Shown here: positions 50,806 to 59,716 of the stretch, one piece after another
Position numbering within the stretch: the stretch's first letter is position 1
Layout: every line of letters begins with the position of its first letter
From: CAZUYC01 sp964624475
Lineage (GTDB): Bacteria; Myxococcota_A; UBA9160; SMWR01
Direction: 5' to 3'
Assembly (NCBI GenBank): GCA_964624475.1
Contig: CAZUYC010000123.1
Coordinates: 1 to 64,000 of the forward strand
DNA length: 64,000 bases
Program-made: the position numbers and the translations under genes
Notes under the pieces: model-generated
What the model was told of the DNA's origin: nothing
Databases searched by the model: none
Seen by the model: the letters and a program-made list of their open reading frames with translations, nothing else

Positions 50806-52302
50806 ATGAAGCGGACCCTGCTCGCGTTCGCGTGCTGCACCGCGTCGCTGGCGCTCGCCGCCGAGGAGAGGCCGCCCGGCCCGGTGCACGAGGACGCGCG
50901 CCTCGTCCCGGTGCCGTGGACGATCCCCGCGGTGGGCTCGTGCGCGCCCACGGGTGGCCTGCGCGGCCCTCCGCTCGGCGGAGACGCGCCCCCGCTGCCC
51001 TTCCAGCCGGGCGAGAGCTTCGGCCTCGACCGGCTCGACGTGCTGCGCGACTACCTGCCGAGCTTCCTCTGGGAGCAGCGCGAGCGCTTCTTCTTCGAGG
51101 GCATGCGCCTCGAGATCGGCAGCTGCTTCGCCGACTACGGCCCCCCCGATTTCTACCTCCGGGCCAGCGCGGAGCACGCCGGAGAGCCGCGCCTCGGCCC
51201 GCAGGGCGGGCTCCTCGAGTACACGGCGGGGCAGCCCTTCCCGCCCGACCGCATCGCCCCGGACGATCCCGAGGCAGGCCTGCGCTGGGCCTGGAACGTG
51301 GAGCTGCGCTACCAGGGCGCGGGCTTCCGCGGCCGCTTTCGCACCTCCGACATGGTGGGGCGCGACGGGCGAGCGGAGCCCTTCGTCGGCGAGATCTTCA
51401 AGCACCAGACGGCCTTCCGCGCGGACCGGCCCGGCTACCAGGCCCCGGGCGCGAAGGGCAAGCACTGGGTCGCCGGCGGCGTGCTCAGCGAGCCCTTCGA
51501 CGCGCGCCACCACGCCTGGCGGCAGTACCGCGACGTCGCCCACCTCGAGGAGCCCGGCCGCTCCGACGACCTGCACGCGTACCTGCCCGATCACCGGCGG
51601 ACGCGCCGCATTCCCGCCGCGGACCTGGAGGGGCTCTACATGCCGTCCTTCAGCGTCGGCGTGATGAAGCCGCAGGTGCTCTCGGGGCTCGCCGGCGGGA
51701 CGGACGGCGGCGGGGGGGGCATCGGGGCAGCGGCCGCGCCCACCGGCGCGATCGCGACCAAGCGCAGCGGCTTCGAGGGGCTCGAGCTGCGTCCGCTCCT
51801 CCACGAGTTCCGGGTGCTGGGCGTGCAGGACGTGCTGACGCCGATCGATGCGAGGACGCCCGCGTTCCCCACGGACGCCGAGCGCGACTTCGGGCCCTTC
51901 GGCCTCTCGTTCGCGAGCGACCGCTGGGACCTGCGCCGCGCGCTCGTGCTCGAGGGGCGCGCCCGGGCCGAGCGCGGCGGCGACCAGGTGGCGCGGCTCC
52001 TGCTCTACGTCGATCTCCAGACGCTCGTGCCGCTCTACTACGCGTCGTGGGGCTCGCGCGCCGAGGCGATCGACGTCGGGATGTACGCCGGGCGCTGGAG
52101 CGAGGAGCGCGCGGACTATCCGCGCTGGCCCGACGATGCGGAGCGCCCGATCCGCGTGATCGACCCCGTCGGCGCCTCCTTCGCCCACATCGAGCAGGGC
52201 GGGGGCTGGCGGCGCGAGTCCTTCGAGATGGTCTCGACGCCGCTCGAGGACGGCGAGGTGCGGCGGATGCTCTCGGTCAAGGAGCTCACGAAGCGGCGTT
52301 AG
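50806..52302 (+). CDS. DUF1329 outer-membrane lipoprotein-sorting-like protein
   Basis: 498 aa with a signal peptide (MKRTLLAFACCTASLALAAE). DUF1329 features are EIFKHQTAFRADRPGYQAPG, HLEEPGRSDDLHAYLPDHRR, TRRIPAADLEGLYMP, and the closing YYASWGSR segment. The family has a LolA/LolB-like fold and is often found with RND lipid exporters; no such transporter is here. It probably binds a lipid in the periplasm. It begins 14 bases after the aldo/keto reductase stop, suggesting a shared message. It overlaps the convergent glycosyltransferase gene by four bases. Confidence 0.85.
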   Translation: MKRTLLAFACCTASLALAAEERPPGPVHEDARLVPVPWTIPAVGSCAPTGGLRGPPLGGDAPPLPFQPGESFGLDRLDVLRDYLPSFLWEQRERFFFEGMRLEIGSCFADYGPPDFYLRASAEHAGEPRLGPQGGLLEYTAGQPFPPDRIAPDDPEAGLRWAWNVELRYQGAGFRGRFRTSDMVGRDGRAEPFVGEIFKHQTAFRADRPGYQAPGAKGKHWVAGGVLSEPFDARHHAWRQYRDVAHLEEPGRSDDLHAYLPDHRRTRRIPAADLEGLYMPSFSVGVMKPQVLSGLAGGTDGGGGGIGAAAAPTGAIATKRSGFEGLELRPLLHEFRVLGVQDVLTPIDARTPAFPTDAERDFGPFGLSFASDRWDLRRALVLEGRARAERGGDQVARLLLYVDLQTLVPLYYASWGSRAEAIDVGMYAGRWSEERADYPRWPDDAERPIRVIDPVGASFAHIEQGGGWRRESFEMVSTPLEDGEVRRMLSVKELTKRR

Positions 52303-53975
52303 CTGGGCCCGGGCGGTAGCAGCACGACGTCCTTCGCGACGCGATGGATGCGCACCCGGATCAGGGCCTCCGCCCGCCGCCTCAGCGCCGTCGGTCCGAT
52401 GTACGACCAGGGAATCGTCGACCAGGGCAGCGGGCTGCGCGCGGCGACCTCGGCGAGCGCGGGCGGGAGCGGGGCCAGATCCAGCGACTGGCGGGGGACG
52501 CCCTCCGGCACGATCACCCAGTCGCCCGCTCGCAGGAGCGAGCGCCCCGGAAGGATGGGGCTCCAGCCGCCGCGCGCGGCGTAGAACTGGAAGCCCCAGT
52601 GTCCGACGAACCACAGGGTCTCGCGGCTCGGATCGGCCCCGAGTTCCGCGAGGCGCTCCGTGGTCCGGCGCACGGCGTCCCGGCCTGCCCTCGCGTCCGC
52701 GACCTCGCTGGCGAAGAGGAAGAGCCCGAGCGCGGCGCCTGCGGCGACGCCAACCCGAAGCGCGCCGCGCGACCCGCCGGCCGCGAGGGTCGACGCGGCC
52801 GCGCGGCCGCAGAGCAGCAGCGAGGTCAGCGAGATGCCGATCACGCGCCGCCCTGCCAGGAACGGGGAGAGCACAAAAAAGGCCGCCACCTCCACGGCGA
52901 GCCAGGCCGTGAGGAACACGTCCTCGCGGCTCGGGGCGCTGCGCAGCCTCCGCACGGCGACGGCCGCCACCACGAGCGCGGTCCCGAGTCCGAGACCGGT
53001 CAGCAGCACCAGCTCGGGAGGGGGATGGTGGAGGCGCGGCCAGAGCGGCGGAGGGCGGAGCGGCCGGATCGGGAGGTTCGCGATCGCGGCGAGCGCGAGC
53101 GCGGCGGCGAGGCCGAAAGCGCCGACGCGCCCGGGCCCCATCCCGAGTCCGACCAGCCCGGTCAGGCCGGCCGGAAGAGCCAGGGCACCGAGTAGAGCCA
53201 GCAGGCCCGTCGCCCAGAGGAGCGCCGACGCGAACCAGGGACCTCGGCCATCGGTCGCGAGGCGCTCGACGATGGCGAGCAGGTGCGGCTGCCCGTAGCG
53301 GAGCGTCATCAGGGCCTCCCAGCCGCCGAAGACAGCGAGCGCCGACGCGGCCGCGAGCAGCGCGAGGCGCCACCTCGCGTAGAGCGCCCCGTAGAGCAGC
53401 ATCGCCGCCACGGTCGTGGCGGCGGTGTACTTCGTCTGCGCCGCGAGGCCCGCGAGGCAGCCGGCGGCCACGGCGACGGATGGACGCCCGCGTTCGCTCG
53501 CGGCGAGGAAGAGCGCGAGAGCGGAGAGCCCGAGCGCGAGCGAAGGCACGTCCAGCATCAGATTCACGAACGGCAGCACGCTGGGCGAGAGCATCGCCAG
53601 CCACAGCAGTGGTGTCTCGAGCCCCGCTGCGAAGCGCGCGAAGAGCGAGCGCAGGGAGAACGCGAGCGCCAACGCGAACGGGAGGAGCGCGAGCTTCCAA
53701 TGCACGGGCTCGTCACCGAAGAGCGCCATCGCGGCGGCCAGCCAGTAGGGTAGGACCGGCGGAGCCAGCACGTGGAAGGCGGGCTCGGGACCCTCGAACC
53801 AGAGGATCTCGAAGCCGTAGGGATCCGCGGGATGGGCGAGGATCTGCCGCGCGTAGGCGACGTAGGCGGCGTCGTCGATGACGAGGGGCTTGGCGGTGTT
53901 GGCGAGCGTGAGCGCGAGCGCCGCGAGCAGCGGCGCGCTCCAGCCCGGCCCGCGCAGCGTGGTGGTCTGCGCCAT
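52299..53975 (-). CDS. Glycosyltransferase family 39-like membrane protein
   Basis: 558 aa with 10-12 membrane segments. The acidic motif PLVIDDAAYVAYARQIL near the N-terminus corresponds to the DE/DD loop of ArnT/PMT-type GT-C enzymes. AMLSPSVLPFVNLMLDVPS and LAAQTKYTAATTVAAML also fit. It would transfer a sugar from a polyprenyl phosphate carrier on the periplasmic side. The C-terminal third is soluble. The acceptor is unknown. ATG start. It lies tail-to-tail with DUF1329. Confidence 0.85.
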   Translation of the reverse strand: MAQTTTLRGPGWSAPLLAALALTLANTAKPLVIDDAAYVAYARQILAHPADPYGFEILWFEGPEPAFHVLAPPVLPYWLAAAMALFGDEPVHWKLALLPFALALAFSLRSLFARFAAGLETPLLWLAMLSPSVLPFVNLMLDVPSLALGLSALALFLAASERGRPSVAVAAGCLAGLAAQTKYTAATTVAAMLLYGALYARWRLALLAAASALAVFGGWEALMTLRYGQPHLLAIVERLATDGRGPWFASALLWATGLLALLGALALPAGLTGLVGLGMGPGRVGAFGLAAALALAAIANLPIRPLRPPPLWPRLHHPPPELVLLTGLGLGTALVVAAVAVRRLRSAPSREDVFLTAWLAVEVAAFFVLSPFLAGRRVIGISLTSLLLCGRAAASTLAAGGSRGALRVGVAAGAALGLFLFASEVADARAGRDAVRRTTERLAELGADPSRETLWFVGHWGFQFYAARGGWSPILPGRSLLRAGDWVIVPEGVPRQSLDLAPLPPALAEVAARSPLPWSTIPWSYIGPTALRRRAEALIRVRIHRVAKDVVLLPPGPS

Positions 53976-54029
53976 GGCTGACTCCTGGCGGCGGGCGGCA
54001 CGTCGCCCCGCACGCGGTCGGCGCGCGAA

Positions 54030-55436
54030 CTACTCCGGGGCGCTGCCCTCGTCGCCGGCGATCGCGCTCGCGAAGGCGGCGTGGAGCGCCTCGCGGATGC
54101 GGGCGCGGCTCGGGGTTCCGAAGGTCTTGCGGAAGGCCTTGAGCGGGATCGTCCCCTTCGCCATCGAGCGATGCCCGCCGCCGGCTCCGAGCCCGTCCAC
54201 GACGGCGCGCACGACCTCGCCCGCGGCGCGCACGTAGCCCACGTTGCGCACCGAGAAGACGAGGTCGGAACCCACGATCCCGGCCGCGATCGCCCACTCC
54301 GCGCCCTCGGCCTGGAGGCCGAGGTCGGCGACCTGGGCGATCACGTCCTCGCGGACGCGGCCGAGCACGACGACGTGGACCCCCGCCTCGACGCGCGTCG
54401 TCGCGAGCGCCCGCCCGAGCGCTCGCAGCGCCGGCTCGGGAAGCGCGGGGCGCTCGATGCGCCGCAGGAGCGCCGGGCTGTGCAGGGCGTGGAGATAGGC
54501 GAAGGCGTCGATGTCCTCGCGGCTCGTCTCCCGCCCGAGCAGCTGCGTGTCGCTCTTGATGCCGTAGACGAGCGCGGTGGCGAGGCGGGGGGAGAGCTCG
54601 AGGTCCGCGGCGCGGATGTACTCGGTCAGGATCGTCGAGGTGGCGCCGTATCCCGTGCGGATGTCCTCGAACGCGGCCTCGTAGCCGCCTCGCTCCGGGT
54701 GGTGATCGATCACCACGTCGGGCCTCTGCAGGCGCGCCGGCGGGCTCTCGCCGAAGACCGTCGGCTGCACGTCGACGAGGGCGATGGCGTCGAACTCGTC
54801 GAGCTCCTCGGGCCCGATCGTGCGGACCTCGATGCCGAGCGCCTGCACCATCGCCCGGTTCTCGGCGCGCCTGACCTCGCCGAAGGCGACGAGCGGAGCG
54901 GTGGTGCGCTTGCGGCCGAGCAGCGCCCGCAAGGCGAAGCCGCAGGCGATCCCGTCGGGGTCTGGATCGGGCTGGAGCAGGATCGCGAGCCGCTCGCGCG
55001 GGGCCACGAGCGCCCGCAGGTCGACCACGCGCCGCAGGTTCTCGAGGTGTCGGAACTGCTGGTCGATGTCGTCCCGGATCAGCGAGCGCAGGCCGGCCCG
55101 GAGCAGGCAGGGGTGGGCCGGAATCTCCTCGGCGTCCACGCGGTCGGAGAGCACGAGCACGGGCGCCTGCGGAGCCGCCCGGTCGATCGCCACCACGGCG
55201 TTGCGCGCGAAGGCGGGGTCCTCGCTCACGACCGCGAACTCGTCGCCGGGCCGCGGGGCGAGCTTCGCGAGCGACTCGGGCGCGAGGCCGCCCGCGAGCG
55301 CGTGGAACCCCGCCGGCCGCGCGCGCGACTCGCCCTCGCGCGGAACCCAGGTCAGGACCTCGTCCTTGCCGGCTCCGATCCGACCCCAGAGCCGAGCCAG
55401 CTCCGCCCCGTCGCAGATGATGAAGTGGCGACCCAA
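54030..55436 (-). CDS. TrkA-like N-terminal domain fused to a DHH/DHHA1 phosphoesterase
   Basis: 468 aa. The first 120 residues look like a degenerate RCK/TrkA-N Rossmann domain (RHFIICDGAELARLWGRIG). DHH motifs follow: LLQPDPDPDGIACGFAL, ALVDVQPTVFG and VVIDHHPERGG, with a DHHA1 end (GGHRSMAKGTIP). This is the layout of nanoRNase/c-di-nucleotide phosphodiesterase (RecJ-like) enzymes. The TTG at 55436 is chosen for GGGAAG six bases upstream and because the fold starts there. It is divergent from apaH across 190 bases. Confidence 0.82.
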   Translation of the reverse strand: MGRHFIICDGAELARLWGRIGAGKDEVLTWVPREGESRARPAGFHALAGGLAPESLAKLAPRPGDEFAVVSEDPAFARNAVVAIDRAAPQAPVLVLSDRVDAEEIPAHPCLLRAGLRSLIRDDIDQQFRHLENLRRVVDLRALVAPRERLAILLQPDPDPDGIACGFALRALLGRKRTTAPLVAFGEVRRAENRAMVQALGIEVRTIGPEELDEFDAIALVDVQPTVFGESPPARLQRPDVVIDHHPERGGYEAAFEDIRTGYGATSTILTEYIRAADLELSPRLATALVYGIKSDTQLLGRETSREDIDAFAYLHALHSPALLRRIERPALPEPALRALGRALATTRVEAGVHVVVLGRVREDVIAQVADLGLQAEGAEWAIAAGIVGSDLVFSVRNVGYVRAAGEVVRAVVDGLGAGGGHRSMAKGTIPLKAFRKTFGTPSRARIREALHAAFASAIAGDEGSAPE

Positions 55437-55626
55437 GCTCGCTTCCCGGCTCCCGATCCTCGCGCTTCCGGCCCGCCGCCCCCCGCGCAGGCCGCAGAGG
55501 GACAGGAGTCGAGGGAGGGGCAGATTGTAACCGGGACGCCCCCGGGCGATTCCCCCAGGGGGCAGCCCCGGCCCGATCGGCCCGGAGGCTCGCGGATCCG
55601 CTATCAAACCGGCACGGGGGAACGGG

Positions 55627-56487
55627 GTGCAGCTCATCTTCGTGGGCGACGTGCAGGGATGCGCCGACGAGCTCGACGAGCTGCTCGCGCGCGCCCGCGG
55701 CGACTTCGGCGACCGCTTCGAGCTCTGGATCGTGGGCGACGTCGTGAACCGGGGTCCCGACAACGTGCGCGCGCTCGAGCTCGTGCGCGCGCTCGTGGAC
55801 TCGGGGCGCGGCACCTACGTGCTCGGGAACCACGAGATGGCGCTCCTGCGCGTGGCGACCGGGCTCCGCCCCCTCTCGCCCCTCGACAGCTTCGCCGACG
55901 TCCTCGCCCGGCCGGATGCGGCGGAATGGCTCGAGTGGCTACGGCGCCGGCCGCTCGTCGTGGCGGGATGCCTCGGGCGCCAGCGCTTCGCGATGGCGCA
56001 CGCGGCGGTGCACCCGGAATGGGGCCTCGCCGAGCTCTGCGAACGCGCGCGGCGCGTGGAGGCGCGTCTCGGCGACCGCGACCCGCGCGAGCTCGAGCGG
56101 CTGCTCGCCGCGGACCGCAGCCGCGACGCCGATCGCGACCTGCTCGGGCGGCTCACGAGCTGTCGCAGCGTCGGCGCCGGGGACGCCTGGTCGACCGAGC
56201 CTCCCGGCGACGTCGCGGGCGAGGTGGCGTGGCACGAGCGCTGGTCCGCTCGCGGCCACCGCTTCGGCGTGGTGTACGGCCACTGGTCGCTCCAGGGGCT
56301 CCACGTCGCAGCGTGGCTGCGCGGACTCGACACGGGCTGCGTGCACCACGGCCGCGGTCGCGCGGGGATGCTCACCGCGTGGCTCCCCGATCCCGACGAC
56401 GACGCGCCGTTCGAAGTGCCCGACGAGCGCTTCTGGCAGGTGCCCGCGCGGCGCGCGTACTACGCGCATCGCGATGCGATCGCGTGA
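55627..56487 (+). CDS. apaH: Symmetrical bis(5'-nucleosyl)-tetraphosphatase (ApaH-like)
   Basis: 286 aa. The metallophosphatase motifs are GDVQGCADELDELL, WIVGDVVNRGPDNVRAL and VLGNHEMALLRV, then GVVYGHWSLQGL and LDTGCVHHGR. This order and length match ApaH, which cleaves Ap4A to two ADP and also acts on NpnN RNA caps. GTG start with GGGGAA upstream. Transcribed alone, followed by the longest non-coding stretch in the window. Confidence 0.92.
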   Translation: MQLIFVGDVQGCADELDELLARARGDFGDRFELWIVGDVVNRGPDNVRALELVRALVDSGRGTYVLGNHEMALLRVATGLRPLSPLDSFADVLARPDAAEWLEWLRRRPLVVAGCLGRQRFAMAHAAVHPEWGLAELCERARRVEARLGDRDPRELERLLAADRSRDADRDLLGRLTSCRSVGAGDAWSTEPPGDVAGEVAWHERWSARGHRFGVVYGHWSLQGLHVAAWLRGLDTGCVHHGRGRAGMLTAWLPDPDDDAPFEVPDERFWQVPARRAYYAHRDAIA

Positions 56488-56930
56488 CGCAAAGATTCCT
56501 GTTGCTGACTCGCGCCGACGGGGGTAGGATCGGGATGTACGACGGCAGGCGGCGTGAGGAGAACGAGGTCTCGCTCCCGTCGACTCAACAGGGCGCCGTC
56601 ATCGCCGCGTACAGGATTGGATGTCGGGGGGAGCGGGCGGGCGATCCGCACGACGGATCGCGGCGCGCGGGAAGCCTTCCCGGACCCGGGAGCTTCCACC
56701 TGACGCGCGGAGCCCGAGGCGGGGAACACGCGAGCGGCGCGGTGGGGAGGAATGACCCGTACCGTGCGTACGGGGATCGCCGGCGTCCCTCCGCGCAGCC
56801 GACCTCCGCCGAGTTTTCGCGGCGACCGGCGCGAGTCGGCGTCCAACGCGGCGCCGGAAGCCGGATCCGTCGCGGGAGCGCTCCGCCGGAAAACGGGCCT
56901 GCCCCGTCGGAGGCCCGGGAAGGTCCCGCG
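56488..56930. other. Non-coding stretch with several small stem-loops
   Basis: I see no gene in these 443 bases. They hold three short perfect stems: GCGATCCG/CGGATCGC (56641-56661), TCCCGG/CCGGGA near 56680 and CCCGTAC/GTACGGG (56756-56774). Short open frames here have skewed composition and no start signal. It could include the decayed front of the metalloprotease gene or a structured leader. Confidence 0.5.
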
Positions 56931-57089
56931 ACCTCGATCCTCGCGCTCGCGTCGCTCGCCGCCTGCGCGGTGAACCCCGTGAGCGGCCCGCGCGAGTTCA
57001 TCCTCTACGCCCTCGCCCTCCCGCACCCCGCGGAAGGGATCGTCGCGCGAACGCGCTTCGTGCATCCGGATCTCGGCTTCTCGGGCTAG
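56931..57089 (+). pseudogene. Remnant of an M48-type metalloprotease lipoprotein, middle deleted
   Basis: The frame reads ILALASLAACAVNPVSGPRE FILYA, the signal, lipobox and opening of M48 metalloprotease lipoproteins (CAVNPVTG(K/R)RE). It jumps at once to EGIVARTRFVHPDLGFS, which matches the segment that follows the protease domain in long M48 proteins (FVHPDLGF). The roughly 220-250 residues with the HExxH zinc site are missing, and the frame then stops. Both ends are recognisable and the middle is gone, as in the hydratase at 6.4 kb. Confidence 0.6.
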
Positions 57090-57113
57090 CTTCGCTGGCC
57101 CTGGAGCGGACTT

Positions 57114-58454
57114 ATGCAGCTGCGCAAGGGATCGCGGCTCGGGAAGTACCGCCTCGATCGGCGCATCGGGAGCGGCGCTTTCGGGGACGTGTGGAAGGCG
57201 CGCGACACCGTCGAGAACCGGGTGGTCGCGCTCAAGATCACCGGCGCCGCCGCGGTGCGCGAGTGGGGCCGCGGCGAGCTCGAGCAGGAGGCGCGGATCG
57301 CGAGCCGCCTGCGCCACCCGAACATCGTGTCGGTGCGCAACGCCGACTGGATCGACGGGCACTTCGTGCTGGTCACGGACCTGGCGCAGACGAGCCTGGC
57401 GCGCTACCCGCGCGCGCGGCGCTCCGCCGCCACCGCGCTCGGGGTCGTCTGCGACGTCGCGGCCGGGCTCGCCCACGCGCACGAGCAGCGCGTGCTCCAC
57501 CGCGACGTGAAGCCCGAGAACATCCTGATCTTCGCCGACGGCCGTGCCGCCCTCACCGATTTCGGCGCCTCGCGCTTCGCGACGAACAACCCCGGCACCG
57601 TGACCGAGGCCGGGACGCTCGGCTACCTCGCCCCGGAGCAGGCCTACGGGCGCGCCGGCTTCGCCTCCGACGTCTTCTCGCTCGGGCTCATCGCCTACGA
57701 GATCCTGACCGGCTACCTCCCGACCTGGCCCTTCGAGTGGCCGTTCGCGAGCCACGACCGCTTCGTGGCCAAGGTGCCGGAGCCGCTGCGGCCCGTGCTG
57801 CGCCGCGCGGCCGAGTTCGACCCGCGGCGGCGCTACCCGGACGCCGGGGTGCTCTCCGCGGCGCTGCGGCGCGCGCTCGAGCAGGCGCGCGAGGAGCCCG
57901 GGCGCGGGAAGCGCGCCCGCCGGCGCAAGCGCGAGCCGGGACCCTCGCCGCTCGCGCTCCAGGCCGCGGTCTTCCGGCGCGGCCCCGGTCGCGCGCTCGA
58001 GCTGCGCTACCGCTGCCGGCGCTGCTCGGGCCCGATCGGCGAGGCGATGCGCTTCTGCCCGTGGTGCGGTACCTCGGACAACTCCTTCCGCGAGCTCACG
58101 CGCTACGCGCTCGTGTGTCCCGACTGCGAGAAGGGCGTCCGCCCCGAGTGGAGCTTCTGCCCCTGGTGCTACGCGGGACGCTTCGTCCCGAACGGGCGCC
58201 GCCCGCCGCACGACCCGCGCGCCGCACGCCGCTGCGGCCGGCGCGGCTGCGCGGGCGAGCTGCGCCCGTTCATGCGCTACTGCCCGCTCTGCAAGTGGCG
58301 CACGCGCCGGCCCTGGACGCTCGCGGACCTGCCCGACCGCTGCCCGCGCTGCCGCTGGCCGACCTCGCACGCCTTCCTGCGCTTCTGCCCCTGGTGCGGC
58401 CGCCACGAGCACCGCGCGGGCGCCTTCGCGGGCCGGAGCCGGGCGTCGCGGTAG
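57114..58454 (+). CDS. Soluble Ser/Thr protein kinase with four zinc ribbons
   Basis: 446 aa. The kinase domain is complete: glycine loop IGSGAFGDVW (18-27), Lys41 (VALKI), Glu59, HRDVKPEN with Asp131, DFG with Asp149, APE (YLAPEQAYG) and WPFEWPF in the C-lobe. A basic linker (GKRARRRKREPG) follows. Four CxxC...CPWC-type zinc ribbons then come at 301-318, 335-352, 374-393 and 410-428. There is no membrane segment, unlike most PknB-type kinases. The ribbons probably bind nucleic acid or protein partners. ATG with GGAG seven bases upstream. Confidence 0.93.
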   Translation: MQLRKGSRLGKYRLDRRIGSGAFGDVWKARDTVENRVVALKITGAAAVREWGRGELEQEARIASRLRHPNIVSVRNADWIDGHFVLVTDLAQTSLARYPRARRSAATALGVVCDVAAGLAHAHEQRVLHRDVKPENILIFADGRAALTDFGASRFATNNPGTVTEAGTLGYLAPEQAYGRAGFASDVFSLGLIAYEILTGYLPTWPFEWPFASHDRFVAKVPEPLRPVLRRAAEFDPRRRYPDAGVLSAALRRALEQAREEPGRGKRARRRKREPGPSPLALQAAVFRRGPGRALELRYRCRRCSGPIGEAMRFCPWCGTSDNSFRELTRYALVCPDCEKGVRPEWSFCPWCYAGRFVPNGRRPPHDPRAARRCGRRGCAGELRPFMRYCPLCKWRTRRPWTLADLPDRCPRCRWPTSHAFLRFCPWCGRHEHRAGAFAGRSRASR

Positions 58455-58501
58455 CCTCCGGCCGTTCGGGACGGCGCGAGCTCGACCAGGAGGCGCGTGA
58501 C

Positions 58502-59716
58502 ATGAGGATCTTGCGCAACGCACTCCTCGTCGTGTGCCTGCTCTCGGGCGTGAGCGCCGTCTACTTGACGCTGCGCGTCGGACCGTACGGGTGGGACTAC
58601 GACGTGTACTGCGGCAGCATCATGGCGGTGCAGGCGGGGCAGGACCCCTACCTCGCGGAGAACACCCGGCGATTCCTCGGCAACAACTGGGTCCTGCCCT
58701 ATCCGGCCGGGGCCCTGGTGCTCCTGAGTCCGCCGTGCCTGAAGCCGCGGACCCTCTATCCGGCGTTCTACACGCTGCTGCTGGGCGTGGCTGCCTTCGG
58801 GGTGTGGAGGCTGTGGCCCGAGCAGCCCCTGCTGCTGGCGGCGCTGTGGGTCGGCGGACTGGTGGCCGCGCCCTACAACTACCTCACCGGAAACACCGGC
58901 ATCCTCGAGCTCGTGGCGTTCGTCGCCGCCCTCGCGGCCTCGATGGCGGGGCGCCAGAGGAGTGCCGGAACGTGGCTCGGGATCATCGCCGCCATCAAGC
59001 TGACCCCCCTGGCGTTCGCCGCCGTCTTCGCGGCGGTCGCGTGGCGGGAGCGCGGGCCGCGGGCCGCCGTGCAGCTCGGGCTCGGGGTCGCCCTGGGCTT
59101 CGCCATCGTGCATGGCCTGACCGTGCTGATCGACCCGCGCTACGAAGTCTCCATGTTCCGCGCGCTCAGCGGCGCCCTTCCGGGTCAGATCGGCGCCCTG
59201 GACGAGATGCGGGCGGGCTGGATCAACCCGGCCCTGCCCCTGATCCTCCAGGATGGGGTCGCCCTGCTCGGGGGCCCGGCCGCGCTGGGCCATGCCCTCT
59301 ACGGCGCCTTGCTGCTCGCCGGGGTGCTGTTGCTTCTCGGGCTCTGGCGCCGCGAGCCGGACGCGCTGACGGTGTGGAGCTACGGCGTGCTGGTCGTCTG
59401 TCTGCTGCTCCCCCGCTTCAAGCCGTACTCCTTCGTCTACGCGCTGGTGCCCCTCTTCTACCTGCTGCGCCGGAAGAGCCCCGGGCGGCAGGCGCTGGTC
59501 ATGCTGCTCGGCACCCTGTTGCCGTTGCTGGCGTTCCGGGCTCCCCTGGACCGATTCGTCGAGAACGACGTGATGAGGCTCCTCGCGGGCGTGAACCAGA
59601 TGCTGGCCCTGTGCGCGGCATTCGCCCTGCTGCTCTGGTGGGATCGCGGCCGCTTCGTTGGGGGTGCGCCCGCCGCGAGCCCGCCGAGCCTCGCGCCCGC
59701 GGGTCCGGGGAGCTAG
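58502..59716 (+). CDS. Glycosyltransferase family 87-like membrane protein (DUF2029)
   Basis: 404 aa with about ten membrane segments. The first loop has GPYGWDYDVYCGSIMAVQAG followed by QDPYLAEN, the Asp-containing loop of the mannosyl/arabinofuranosyl GT-C family (GT87, D-x-x-VY...G.dPY). NWVLPYPAGALVLLSPPCL and ALVPLFYLLRRKSP agree. It would use a polyprenyl-phosphate sugar in the cell envelope. GGAGG lies eight bases before the ATG. The TPR lipoprotein gene begins directly after its stop. Confidence 0.85.
   Translation: MRILRNALLVVCLLSGVSAVYLTLRVGPYGWDYDVYCGSIMAVQAGQDPYLAENTRRFLGNNWVLPYPAGALVLLSPPCLKPRTLYPAFYTLLLGVAAFGVWRLWPEQPLLLAALWVGGLVAAPYNYLTGNTGILELVAFVAALAASMAGRQRSAGTWLGIIAAIKLTPLAFAAVFAAVAWRERGPRAAVQLGLGVALGFAIVHGLTVLIDPRYEVSMFRALSGALPGQIGALDEMRAGWINPALPLILQDGVALLGGPAALGHALYGALLLAGVLLLLGLWRREPDALTVWSYGVLVVCLLLPRFKPYSFVYALVPLFYLLRRKSPGRQALVMLLGTLLPLLAFRAPLDRFVENDVMRLLAGVNQMLALCAAFALLLWWDRGRFVGGAPAASPPSLAPAGPGS

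Noticed and set aside
56752..56973. Small open frame beginning MTRTVRTGIAG as a gene
   Set aside because: Arg/Pro-rich composition, no ribosome site and no family; it runs through stem-loops and the M48 relic in another frame.
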